Shown piece after piece: positions 42,311 through 50,614 of a DNA stretch of 64,000 bases. Origin of the DNA: Bacteroidales bacterium UBA6377. GTDB taxonomy: Bacteria; Bacteroidota; Bacteroidia; Bacteroidales; UBA932. Where the stretch lies: NCBI GenBank assembly GCA_002438805.1, contig DJQV01000024.1, positions 72,073-136,072 on the forward strand, given 5' to 3'. The number at the start of each line of letters is the position of its first letter. Within the stretch, counting starts at the first letter, position 1. The notes under the pieces are model-generated. The model worked only from the letters and a program-made list of their open reading frames with translations, had not been told where the DNA came from and searched no databases. The translations under genes and the position numbers were made by a program.

Positions 42311-43837
42311 TTAATTTCGCATCGCAGCCTGGAAAGTCTTGTCCGTCTGGAGGAAAAGGTGATAATAGGCGTTGTCCCCGAGTTTGGAGTAGCGGCCCAC
42401 AAGGGCGCGCACCTGAGTCATGATATACTGCCTTTCTACCTCCCACTCCCCAGCCTTAGGCGCTATGCCGTCCTTCGTCTTGGCGAAGTCAAGAAATCGT
42501 TTCTCCGTGACAGCACTGTCCAGATATCCGAGCAGCTCTGAATAATCATCGATCTCCGACAGTTCCGCGCTGTGTGCGTCGAAGAACGCCGAGGCGAAAC
42601 GCATGGCTGTGGCCTTGCGGCTGCATGCCACATAGAACTGCCCGGCGCGCGTGGTGTCCGCAGGCACGAACACATCCGGGAGGATGCCTCCGTTCTCCAC
42701 CTTCATGCTGTCGGCGGTGACCATCTCGCCCTCATCATAGCGACGATAAATCTCATAATCATAGTCCTCTGAATAAGGCTTCTGTATGCACCGGCCCGAA
42801 GGCGTATAGAAGCGCGCCACTGTGATGCGCATCCCGGAACCGTCGTTGAAATAGAACGGCTCCTGCACAAGGCCCTTGCCGAATGAGCGGCGTCCCACTA
42901 TGGTTGCCCTCCTGTTGTCCTGCAGGGCGCCGGCGAGAATCTCGCTCGAAGATGCCGTCCCTTCGTTGATAAGAAGTTTAAGCCCGATATCCTGCATGAA
43001 CCCGTTTCCGTCAGCTTTGAAATCCTGTCGCTTGCGATGCGCCCCCTGCATATATACGATCTGTTCATCCTTATGCAGGAACATGTTGGAAAGGCTCAGC
43101 GCCTGATCGAGAAAACCGCCGGAGTTGTCCCTCAGATCCAGCACGAGGCTCTTCATGCCCGAAGAGAGCAGGCTTAGTGCGGATCTGGTAACCTCAGTGT
43201 CGGATGTGCGTGAAAACTTGGAGAGCCTCAGATACCCTGTGGTGTCGTCCACCATGAAGGCGGCGTCAACGGAGTGTGTCGGAATCTTGCCGCGGGTGAT
43301 TTCAAACGGTATGTCCTCCCCTCCCCTGCGCACCGTGACCGTGACCTTGGAGCCTGCCCGGCCCTTGATGCGCCGCACCATGCTGTCCTGAGGGAAATTG
43401 ACTCCGGCTATATTGGTGGAGTCCACTTTCAGCAGCCTGTCCCCGGGCCTTAGCCCGATCTTCTCGGAAGGCCCGCCGGGGATGACTTCTATCACCACAG
43501 CCGTGTCGTTGGGGACATTGAACTGTATGCCTATCCCGTCGAAGTTGCCGGCAAGGCTCTCTTCCGTGGACTCAAGGGTCTGCGGAAGCATGTAGACCGA
43601 ATGCGGGTCGAGCGCGGAAAGCGCCGCCGAGGCCACCTTGTCAGTCACTTTCTTGTGGTCTACGGTGTCCACATAGTTCTCGTCTATGCACTTGAGCACA
43701 AGGTCCACCTTCCTCCAGCCGGCTCCGCCGGCATCAAGGCGGTGGGATCGCCTTGAGATGCTCTGCACCGTGAGCACGCCAAGCACGCCCACGGCAATTC
43801 CGAGCGCCGCCACTATTATTGATGATGCGTTCTTCAT
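42311..43837 (-). CDS. S41 carboxyl-terminal processing peptidase
   Basis: A 508-residue serine protease with an N-terminal membrane anchor, a PDZ domain (about 90-175) and an S41 catalytic domain. EGTASSSEILAGALQDN contains the catalytic Ser and RRSFGKGLVQ the Lys. CtpA-type enzymes cleave the C-termini of periplasmic proteins. It follows the dCMP deaminase by 4 nt. Confidence 0.94.
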   Translation of the reverse strand: MKNASSIIVAALGIAVGVLGVLTVQSISRRSHRLDAGGAGWRKVDLVLKCIDENYVDTVDHKKVTDKVASAALSALDPHSVYMLPQTLESTEESLAGNFDGIGIQFNVPNDTAVVIEVIPGGPSEKIGLRPGDRLLKVDSTNIAGVNFPQDSMVRRIKGRAGSKVTVTVRRGGEDIPFEITRGKIPTHSVDAAFMVDDTTGYLRLSKFSRTSDTEVTRSALSLLSSGMKSLVLDLRDNSGGFLDQALSLSNMFLHKDEQIVYMQGAHRKRQDFKADGNGFMQDIGLKLLINEGTASSSEILAGALQDNRRATIVGRRSFGKGLVQEPFYFNDGSGMRITVARFYTPSGRCIQKPYSEDYDYEIYRRYDEGEMVTADSMKVENGGILPDVFVPADTTRAGQFYVACSRKATAMRFASAFFDAHSAELSEIDDYSELLGYLDSAVTEKRFLDFAKTKDGIAPKAGEWEVERQYIMTQVRALVGRYSKLGDNAYYHLFLQTDKTFQAAMRN

Positions 43838-43841
43838 GTTC

Positions 43842-44246
43842 TCAATCTACTTTTTCCACTTCCACCCCGGCCTTGCGGAGAAGTTCCACCCCGTCGGTGA
43901 GCCTGTATTCGTCCCTGTATACAACCCGTTTTATCCCGGCCTGTATGATGAGTTTCGAGCACTCTATACATGGGGATGCTGTGACATAGAGCGTCGCGCC
44001 GTCGGAACTGTTGCCGGACTTGGCGACCTTCGTGATGGCGTTGGCCTCGGCGTGCAGCACATACGGTTTCGTGATGCCGTTCTCGTCCTCGCACACGTTC
44101 TCAAACCCGGAAGGGGTGCCGTTATAGCCGTCGGAGATGATCATCCTGTCCTTGACGAGCAGGGCTCCGACCTGACGGCGCTTGCAATAGGAATTTCCGG
44201 CCCAGATGGCGGCCATGGCTATGTATTTCTCGTCGAACCTGTTCAT
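43842..44246 (-). CDS. Deoxycytidylate deaminase
   Basis: A 134-residue zinc enzyme converting dCMP to dUMP for thymidylate synthesis. The zinc motifs HAEANAI and SPCIECSKLII, with the catalytic Glu in HAE, are present, and the size fits the ComEB/dCMP deaminase family. Its ATG overlaps the acyl-CoA ligase stop by 1 nt (TAATG), so it is translationally coupled although the function is unrelated. Confidence 0.93.
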   Translation of the reverse strand: MNRFDEKYIAMAAIWAGNSYCKRRQVGALLVKDRMIISDGYNGTPSGFENVCEDENGITKPYVLHAEANAITKVAKSGNSSDGATLYVTASPCIECSKLIIQAGIKRVVYRDEYRLTDGVELLRKAGVEVEKVD

Positions 44247-45904
44247 TATTTGTTTCTTTGATAGAGGTAGCGTTTGATGCTCTTCTTAGGCGTGCGTTCG
44301 AAATCCTCAGGCATGAACTCGATCTTGCGGATCTGGGCATAAGCCGGCAGGAGTTTGTTGATCTCCGGGAGGCCCGAGCTGAGCCTGGACTCAAGTTCCT
44401 CACCGCTCATGCCGTCCATCTCGGCCTGATGGTAGTCCGGGTAGATCAGGGCTGTGAGCCCACCCTTGTCCTCGACCACCAGGGACTCTATGACATAGGT
44501 GACATTGTTGATCACGGCCTCGAGTTCCTCGGGGTAGATGTTCTGGCCCGACGGGCCGAGCACCATGCACTTGGAGCGGCCTCGAAGGTAGAGGTAGCCG
44601 TCGTTGTCAATCACCCCTATGTCTCCGGTCTTGAACCAGTTGTCGTTGGTGAACGCGGCACGTGTGGCCTCTTTGTTCTTGTAGTATCCGAGGAAGACGT
44701 TGTCGCCCTTGACCTGCACCTCACCTGGCTCCTTGTGCGGATTTTTGGAATCGATGCGGATCTTGCAACCGTTGATGGCCATCCCGCAGGAGCCCCTGCG
44801 GGCTTTCCACCACTTCGCGTAAGTGATGAGAGGGGCGCACTCGGTCATGCCGTAGCCTACCGTGAACGGGAAATGGATCTTGCGCATGAATTTCTCGACC
44901 TCGGGGTTGAACGCCGCACCGCCCAGGATCACCTCCTCGAAGCGTCCGCCGAAAGCATCGATCATGGCATTGCGTATCTTCTTGAGGACGAACTGGTCGA
45001 GGATCGGTATCCGCATGAAAGCCTTGTTGCGGTCCACCACAGGCTTTATCTGGCTCTTGTAGAGTTTCTCGATGATGAGAGGCACGGCTATGATGATGTC
45101 CGGATGGATCTCGGAGAATGCCTTCATTATCACCTTAGGGCTCGGGGTGCGGGTGAGGAAGTGGACATGGGCGCCGATTGTCATTTCGAAGAGGAACTCG
45201 AACATCATCCCGTACATGTGGGCGGACGGGAGCATGGCCACGACTTCAGACTCGCAGTTCATCTGCGGCTCAGCCACATTGGCCGCAAACCAGATATTGC
45301 ACCAGAGGGCTCTATACGGGATCATCACACCCTTGGAGAAGCCGGAAGTGCCTGAGGTATAATTGATAAGCGCCAGTTCCTCCGGCTTGTCCTCCACATA
45401 GCTGACATCCTCCGGTCTAAATCCTTCCGGATACAGGCTCTTGAATGTCCTGGTAAGGTTTTCCCTGACTTCCACGCAATTGGCACTGCGGGAATAGATG
45501 AAATTGAGGGTATTCATCTGCACTATCACTTCGAGACCCGGCATCTCGCTCTCGGAAAGGCCTTCCCAGATGACCTCGTCCACGAAGAAGACCTTGGCTT
45601 CCGAATGATTGACAAGGTAATGGATATTTTCCGGCTTGAACTCGTGCAGAATCGGCACCGGCACCGCACCATAAGTCATTGAGGCCAGGAAGCACACGCC
45701 CCAGTTGGCCTGGTTGCGGGAGCAGAGGGCCACCTTGTCGCCCTTTTTGAGCCCGCACTGCTCGAATGCGATCTGAAGATAGCGGATGCGCTCCGCGAGA
45801 TTCCTGTATCTGAGGGTTGCACCCTGGTAGTTGGACAGGGCGTCGCGGTCCCAGTTCTCCTTGATGCTCTTCTCTATGAGTTTGTTTACAGACTTGAATT
45901 CCAT
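44246..45904 (-). CDS. AMP-dependent long-chain acyl-CoA synthetase
   Basis: A 552-residue adenylate-forming enzyme. The P-loop-like YTSGTSGFSKGVM, the A5 motif GYGMTECAPL, KTGDIG and the C-terminal lysine region TPKKSIKRYLY are conserved, which fits FadD-type fatty-acid activation. The ATG at 45904 (MEFKSVNKLIEKS) is chosen, overlapping the end of the upstream lipoprotein gene by 19 bp. A long upstream frame extension lies wholly within that gene and is not used. Confidence 0.92.
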   Translation of the reverse strand: MEFKSVNKLIEKSIKENWDRDALSNYQGATLRYRNLAERIRYLQIAFEQCGLKKGDKVALCSRNQANWGVCFLASMTYGAVPVPILHEFKPENIHYLVNHSEAKVFFVDEVIWEGLSESEMPGLEVIVQMNTLNFIYSRSANCVEVRENLTRTFKSLYPEGFRPEDVSYVEDKPEELALINYTSGTSGFSKGVMIPYRALWCNIWFAANVAEPQMNCESEVVAMLPSAHMYGMMFEFLFEMTIGAHVHFLTRTPSPKVIMKAFSEIHPDIIIAVPLIIEKLYKSQIKPVVDRNKAFMRIPILDQFVLKKIRNAMIDAFGGRFEEVILGGAAFNPEVEKFMRKIHFPFTVGYGMTECAPLITYAKWWKARRGSCGMAINGCKIRIDSKNPHKEPGEVQVKGDNVFLGYYKNKEATRAAFTNDNWFKTGDIGVIDNDGYLYLRGRSKCMVLGPSGQNIYPEELEAVINNVTYVIESLVVEDKGGLTALIYPDYHQAEMDGMSGEELESRLSSGLPEINKLLPAYAQIRKIEFMPEDFERTPKKSIKRYLYQRNK

Positions 45905-47157
45905 ATTTTCATTCCTTTTTTGTTCCAGACCATATAATATCCCGAATAATACAGCACAAAATGGCTGGCCTTCCCGGGCCAGAGGCTGTCTTTGTTGATC
46001 TCTTCTCGCAGGACAAGCTCTTCCACGGCCTCCCTGCTGCCGATGGCGTACCAGCCGCACACGACGGCGCGGCAGGAGTCGTCCGGCAGGGCGAAAGCCT
46101 CTCCATACAAGGCCTGGATGAAGCCCCGGTACGGATTATCCTCCACTCCACTCATGGCGGCAGCCTTGCGCGGGCGCAGCAGCACCGCAGCCTTCCCGTC
46201 CCAGCGCACAAGGGCGATTTCCGCAGCATCCAACTCCTTCTCCCAATTGAGAGGATCCTTGCCGGAAGCCGACTTCAGAGCCGCAAGATGACGCCTGTAC
46301 GCTGTCAGCTTGACAGATGCGTCCATATACCTCTCATAAGCCTCGCGCATCTGAGGCTGCACAAGAGGAAGCGCAAGGGCAAGATCGACGCTGTCCGGGA
46401 GGACCTCCCCAAGACGGCTTCCCTCCACCGGAAGCGAAGACAGGACATTGACGAAATAAGAGTCGGCACTCCCCTGCACCGTGCTGACACTGTAGGAATC
46501 ATCGCCATCGGGTACAAGCACCGTCCAGTCCGCGGCCTTATGAAGAAAAGCGGCAAGACTCCTTGACGGAAAAGCACCTCCGAGAAATCCCTTGGGGATA
46601 AGATACCCGGCACCGGAATTACGCAATATGATGAAATCCTCTCCCGAGGTATGCGCTGCCGCATCAAGGAACCCCGGTGCATCAAGCACGGAACCTCCGT
46701 TGCCCAGATGGCGCCTGAGCGCGGCCATCTGGGATTCCGAAGCGGTAAAAGTCAGGAACCCTTGTCTCCCCGAGGCCGCATCTGGAGCGGAATATGCCGC
46801 AAAAACACCCTTGCGCCCGGCTTCCCGGAGAGCGGAAGTGACTGCACGGGAGGAGTCCCTCTCCCCGGTTCCTATCGTCAGAGACGGGACGAGGGAGCCG
46901 TTGTAACTCATCGAGAGCACAGCCGGCCGGGAGCGGAAAGCCTTGAGATCCAGGCTGCGGAGCCTGTCGGCGGAATCCAGCCGTGCAAGGGCGTCAGAAC
47001 TCTCCGAAACGCAGAAGACAGCAAGCGCGTCTGACGGCACCGCACGCAGAAGATCAGGAAGTTCCTCGGGGCTTCGCCCCTCCCCGCCGCCCCCGCCGCA
47101 TCCGGCAAGCAGGACGACAAACAGCAAGCATGCGTATATCAGACTTTTTTTGCACAT
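45886..47157 (-). CDS. Uncharacterised lipoprotein (DUF3352-like)
   Basis: A 423-residue lipoprotein: signal MCKKSLIYACLLFVVLLAGC followed by a Gly5 stretch. The rest is a mixed alpha/beta sequence of the type often seen as DUF3352-like proteins (VPSDALAVFCVSES near the N-terminus), with no active-site motif. First gene of the minus-strand operon down to 40691. The minus-strand -7 box TATCTTTGT (47171-47163) ends 5 nt before the ATG, so the mRNA would be leaderless. Confidence 0.7.
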   Translation of the reverse strand: MCKKSLIYACLLFVVLLAGCGGGGGEGRSPEELPDLLRAVPSDALAVFCVSESSDALARLDSADRLRSLDLKAFRSRPAVLSMSYNGSLVPSLTIGTGERDSSRAVTSALREAGRKGVFAAYSAPDAASGRQGFLTFTASESQMAALRRHLGNGGSVLDAPGFLDAAAHTSGEDFIILRNSGAGYLIPKGFLGGAFPSRSLAAFLHKAADWTVLVPDGDDSYSVSTVQGSADSYFVNVLSSLPVEGSRLGEVLPDSVDLALALPLVQPQMREAYERYMDASVKLTAYRRHLAALKSASGKDPLNWEKELDAAEIALVRWDGKAAVLLRPRKAAAMSGVEDNPYRGFIQALYGEAFALPDDSCRAVVCGWYAIGSREAVEELVLREEINKDSLWPGKASHFVLYYSGYYMVWNKKGMKIWNSSL

Positions 47158-47162
47158 ATCTT

Positions 47163-47216
47163 ACAAAGATAAGAAATATTTGGATTATGATTTTTTAAAG
47201 AAATCCGTAACTTTGC
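47163..47216. promoter_or_regulatory. Divergent promoters of the lipoprotein operon and typA
   Basis: Minus strand TATCTTTGT (47171-47163) serves the gene at 47157. Plus strand TAACTTTGC (47208-47216) serves typA, with a leader of about 70 nt before 47292. Confidence 0.6.
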
Positions 47217-47291
47217 GCGTTTATTGGGTCCGCTCCCTGCCGAAACACATGCCGCCAAGTTGCGGGCCTGAAGCTGAAGCATCAGAAGATT

Positions 47292-49097
47292 ATGCAGGAA
47301 ATACGAAATATAGCGATCATCGCCCACGTCGACCACGGCAAGACGACTCTCGTCGACAGAATGATTTATCAGGCAAACCTTGTACGCCAGCCTGAAAATC
47401 TCGGGCAGCTGATCCTTGACAACAACGACCTCGAGCGCGAGCGTGGCATCACCATCCTTGCCAAGAACGTGTCCGTCACCTACAAAGGCGTCAAAATCAA
47501 CATCATAGATACTCCTGGGCACAGCGACTTCGGAGGTGAGGTGGAGCGTGTGCTCAACATGTCCGACGGCGTGCTGCTGCTCGTGGACGCGTTTGAGGGC
47601 TGCATGCCGCAGACACGTTTCGTGCTTCAGAAAGCTCTCCAGCTCGGCAAAAAGCCTATTGTCGTCATCAACAAGGTGGACAAGCCCAACTGCCGCCCGG
47701 ACGAGGTGCAGGAAGAGGTGTTCGACCTGATGTGCAACCTCAACGCCACGGACGACCAGCTCGACTTCGCCACAGTCTACGGTTCGGCAAAGCAGGGATG
47801 GATGTCCCTCGACTGGAGAAAGCCTACCACCGACATCACCCCGCTTCTCGACACCATCCTCAAGGAGATTCCAGCCCCGCCTATGGTGGAGGGCACTCCG
47901 CAGATGCTCATAACATCCTTGGAATACTCTCCTTATGTGGGCCGCATCGCCATAGGAAGGGTATCCAGAGGGACGCTGCACACCGGACAGCCGATCAGCC
48001 TGTGCAAAAGATATGATGTGGTGCAGAAGCAGAAAATCAAGCAGCTCATGGTATTCGAAGGTCTCGGCAAGACAAACGTCGATGAAGTGAACTGCGGAGA
48101 CATCTGCGCAGTGGTCGGACTTGACGGCTTCGAAATCGGCGACACCATAGCGGATTTCGAGCACCCGGAGGCGCTCGCCCCTATCGCCATCGACGAGCCT
48201 ACGATGAGCATGCTCTTCACCATCAACAACTCCCCGTTCTTCGGAAGGGACGGCAAGTTCGTGACATCAAGGCATCTCAAGGAGAGGCTCGAAAAAGAAC
48301 TTGAAAAAAACCTCGCCCTGCGCGTAAAGCCGGGCCTCACCGCCGACTCGTTCATAGTATACGGACGCGGCGTGCTGCATCTCTCGGTGCTCATAGAGAC
48401 CATGCGCCGCGAGGGGTTCGAGCTTCAGGTAGGCCAGCCTAAAGTGCTTGACAAGACAATCGGAGGCCAGAGATGCGAGCCTATCGAGGAACTCTCCATC
48501 GAAGTGCCTGAGCAGTTCGTGGGCGCCGCCATTGAGATCGCCACACGCCGCAAGGGAGCCCTCATCCACATGGAGCCGCGCGGAGACCGTACTCTGCTTG
48601 AATTTGAGATCCCGACCAGAGGCCTCATGGGGCTTCGTTCCAACCTGCTGACAGCCAGTCAGGGAGAGGCTATCGTCGCCCACCGTTTCAAAGAATACCA
48701 GCCATTCAAAGGCGAGATCGAGCGCCGCAACAACGGCTCTCTTGTCTCTCTCGAAACCGGACAGGCCATCGCCTACTCCATGAACAAGCTTCTTGACCGC
48801 GGCCGCTTCTTCGTTGAGCCGGGGGACGAGATCTATGCAGGGGAGGTGATCGGGGAACACACCCGCGAGCGCGACCTCAACATCAACATCTGCAAGACCA
48901 AGAAACTCACCAACGTCCGCGCCGCAGGCTCCGACGAGAAGATCGTGCTTCCTCCGGCCATCAAATTCTCCCTTGAAGAGGCTCTCGAATACATCCAGGA
49001 GGACGAACTCGTGGAAGTGACCCCTCATCACATGAGAATACGCAAGATTCTGCTCGATCCGATCGCCAGAAAAAGAAATAGCGATAACGAAGATTGA
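47292..49097 (+). CDS. typA: Ribosome-associated GTPase TypA/BipA
   Basis: A 601-residue translational GTPase. G1 AHVDHGKTTLVD, G2/switch with RGITI, G3 DTPGHSDFGG and G4 NKVDKP are present, followed by EF-G-like domains II, III and V and the BipA-specific C-terminal domain (about 480-601). It helps ribosome assembly and stress responses. The ATG at 47292 fits the family N-terminus (MQEIRNIAIIAH). The stop overlaps a TTG that could start yceD. Confidence 0.98.
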   Translation: MQEIRNIAIIAHVDHGKTTLVDRMIYQANLVRQPENLGQLILDNNDLERERGITILAKNVSVTYKGVKINIIDTPGHSDFGGEVERVLNMSDGVLLLVDAFEGCMPQTRFVLQKALQLGKKPIVVINKVDKPNCRPDEVQEEVFDLMCNLNATDDQLDFATVYGSAKQGWMSLDWRKPTTDITPLLDTILKEIPAPPMVEGTPQMLITSLEYSPYVGRIAIGRVSRGTLHTGQPISLCKRYDVVQKQKIKQLMVFEGLGKTNVDEVNCGDICAVVGLDGFEIGDTIADFEHPEALAPIAIDEPTMSMLFTINNSPFFGRDGKFVTSRHLKERLEKELEKNLALRVKPGLTADSFIVYGRGVLHLSVLIETMRREGFELQVGQPKVLDKTIGGQRCEPIEELSIEVPEQFVGAAIEIATRRKGALIHMEPRGDRTLLEFEIPTRGLMGLRSNLLTASQGEAIVAHRFKEYQPFKGEIERRNNGSLVSLETGQAIAYSMNKLLDRGRFFVEPGDEIYAGEVIGEHTRERDLNINICKTKKLTNVRAAGSDEKIVLPPAIKFSLEEALEYIQEDELVEVTPHHMRIRKILLDPIARKRNSDNED

Positions 49098-49120
49098 TAA
49101 TAGTAAAAAAATTGTTAACT

Positions 49121-49507
49121 TTGCAACCCTTTGTAGTCAGTCTGCCCGATTTGGGCAGCGGCCCGAAGCTCTACGAGTGGAAGGCCGGACGGGAGTTCTT
49201 TGACACTTTCGGCAACACCGAAATCCTTGATGCAGATTTGGTTGTGACCGCTGAAGTCTCCGGAAGGGGACTTACGGTCAAGGCGGACTGCAAGATTCAC
49301 GGCAGCGTGACAGTCGCCTGCGACCGATGCCTCGAGGATCTGGTGATACCGGTGGACACATCTTTTGAGGAAACTTACACTCCGGAATCCGGAGAACTGG
49401 ACTTGAGTCAGGACGTCTACGACTATGCCTGCACGTCCCTCCCCCTCCAGAGAGTCCACCCGGAAGGAGAATGCAACATTGAGACTACGAAGTATTTGAG
49501 TGAATAA
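49121..49507 (+). CDS. yceD: YceD (DUF177) family protein with non-AUG start
   Basis: A protein of 128 residues if it begins at the TTG at 49121, or 137 from the TTG at 49094 that overlaps the typA stop. The core has CDRCLEDLVIPV, the DUF177/YceD cysteine pair, and it lies directly before rpmF as in most bacteria, where it is linked to 23S rRNA stability. There is no ATG or GTG in frame near the expected N-terminus (QPFVVSLPDL). The TTG at 49121 lies inside a -7-like box (TAACTTTGC, 49116-49124), which therefore probably serves rpmF rather than yceD. Confidence 0.82.
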   Translation: MQPFVVSLPDLGSGPKLYEWKAGREFFDTFGNTEILDADLVVTAEVSGRGLTVKADCKIHGSVTVACDRCLEDLVIPVDTSFEETYTPESGELDLSQDVYDYACTSLPLQRVHPEGECNIETTKYLSE

Positions 49508-49526
49508 ATATTTAAAAGAATAAAAA

Positions 49527-49709
49527 ATGGCACATCCGAAACACAAACTTTCAAAGCAGCGCAGGGACAAGCGTCGTACCCACGACTTCGCTCCGGTTCC
49601 TACCCTTGCTACCTGCCCCAACTGCGGCGCTACAGTGATGTATCATCGTGTATGCCCGGAGTGCGGTTACTACAGAGGCCGTCAGATCATCGTCAAGAAC
49701 GCTGAGTAA
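49527..49709 (+). CDS. rpmF: Ribosomal protein L32
   Basis: A 60-residue protein with the L32 N-terminus (MAHPKHKLSKQRRDKRRTHD) and a four-cysteine zinc ribbon (CPNC...CPEC), so it is the zinc-binding C+ form. 19 nt after yceD. Confidence 0.98.
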   Translation: MAHPKHKLSKQRRDKRRTHDFAPVPTLATCPNCGATVMYHRVCPECGYYRGRQIIVKNAE

Positions 49710-49727
49710 GACACCGGCCTTGTGCGC

Positions 49728-49802
49728 GGTCCCTTAGTTCAACGGATAGAACGAAGGTTTCCTAAACCTTAAATACAGGTTCGATTCCTGTAGGGACTAC
49801 CA
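49728..49802 (+). tRNA. tRNA-Arg (anticodon CCT)
   Basis: Cloverleaf: acceptor 49728-49734 with 49792-49798 (first pair G-U), D-stem GTTC/GAAC, anticodon stem AAGGT/ACCTT around the loop TTCCTAA with CCT at 49761-49763, T-stem ACAGG/CCTGT with loop TTCGATT. Discriminator A49799; CCA is encoded at 49800-49802. Confidence 0.95.
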
Positions 49803-49803
49803 G

Positions 49804-49844
49804 ACAGAAGCCACGGAACGACATCGTTCCGTGGCTTCTGTTTT
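49804..49844 (+). terminator. Long-stem terminator after tRNA-Arg
   Basis: An 18-bp perfect stem (49804-49821 with 49824-49841; effective loop ACAT) followed by TTTT. It begins 2 nt after the tRNA CCA. Confidence 0.85.
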
Positions 49845-49897
49845 ATCATGACCTGTTAGTGACCTTTCTTTCGGACGACAAAGCCTGCGGAGTGCAC

Positions 49898-49923
49898 AAA
49901 AAAGGCCGACCTTCCGGTCAGCC
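49898..49923 (-). terminator. Terminator after tRNA-Leu
   Basis: On the minus strand the stem GGCTGACC/GGTCGGCC (one G-U pair, loop GGAA) at 49923-49904 is followed by T6 (49903-49898). On the plus strand the stem has a C-A mismatch, so it acts in the minus direction. Confidence 0.8.
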
Positions 49924-49931
49924 CCTTTCTG

Positions 49932-50014
49932 TGCGCGGGATGAGAGTCGAACTCACACGTCGCAATTGACACTAGCTCCTGAAACTAGCGCGTCTACCAT
50001 TTCGCCACCCGCGC
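49932..50014 (-). tRNA. tRNA-Leu (anticodon CAG)
   Basis: Acceptor GCGCGGG/CCCGCGC (50014-50008 with 49939-49933), anticodon stem CTAGT/GCTAG with loop TTCAGGA (CAG), a long class II variable arm and T-arm GAGTTCGACTC. CCA is not encoded. It converges with the tRNA-Arg unit. Confidence 0.95.
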
Positions 50015-50049
50015 CCGGTTTGGTAATGGAGTGCAAATATACAACTTTT

Positions 50050-50610
50050 TCAGAAAATATACGACAGTGCAAGCATTATGTCTGAAGGCAGGATGAAATA
50101 TTTTCTTCCCTCATCGATTTTCCGACCGCAAGTCGGGCAGGAGTAGGTTTTGTATATGTCATATCCGGACCAAACACCGGCACCGATATCTATATTCAGT
50201 TTCGGGGAAAGCATATAGGTATAACCTATGCCGAGACTCCCGCCGAAGCGGTCGCCCTCTGAAGTCAAAGGCGATGACAGTCCCCCTTCATTATATTCCT
50301 GATACCTCACGGCGCCAGACAGCCACCAGCCGGAAAATATATGCCAGGGCCAGTACCTCGCGCCTCCGCTTACGGAGCGCTGCCGCTTCTGGGCCGTATT
50401 GTCACTGTCAGGGTTGAACGTGAACGGGTTGTACTTCACCCCGGCGACAAGACTCCAATGACGTGCGATGCCATAAGAAGCCTCAAGGTTCAGAGTGCCG
50501 AGATCCGCATAGTCGGCAAGGTTTGTGGAGACAGAGAATTCCTGCGCCTCTGCATGGTGCATGAAGCAGGCCAGTACTGCCAAAGTAATTGATGTGATTA
50601 TTTTTTTCAT
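50050..50610 (-). CDS. DUF3575-like outer-membrane protein
   Basis: A 186-residue exported protein (signal ending AEAQ) with alternating beta strands and a C-terminal Phe (LALSYIF), fitting an eight-strand barrel of the DUF3575 type. It carries an unusual CPTCGRK cysteine pair near residue 157, in what would be an extracellular loop. It follows the zincin-like lipoprotein by 4 nt and is probably co-transcribed with it. No function is known. Confidence 0.75.
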   Translation of the reverse strand: MKKIITSITLAVLACFMHHAEAQEFSVSTNLADYADLGTLNLEASYGIARHWSLVAGVKYNPFTFNPDSDNTAQKRQRSVSGGARYWPWHIFSGWWLSGAVRYQEYNEGGLSSPLTSEGDRFGGSLGIGYTYMLSPKLNIDIGAGVWSGYDIYKTYSCPTCGRKIDEGRKYFILPSDIMLALSYIF

Positions 50611-50614
50611 TTTT

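Noticed and set aside
41069..42541. Long plus-strand ORF opposite the antiporter gene
   Set aside because: It is antisense to a clear CPA1 antiporter and S41 protease; the translation is Arg/His/Gln-rich with no domain. High-GC coding DNA gives such shadows.
44258..45355. 365-codon ORF opposite the acyl-CoA ligase
   Set aside because: Antisense shadow of a well-conserved enzyme; no start context and no family resemblance.
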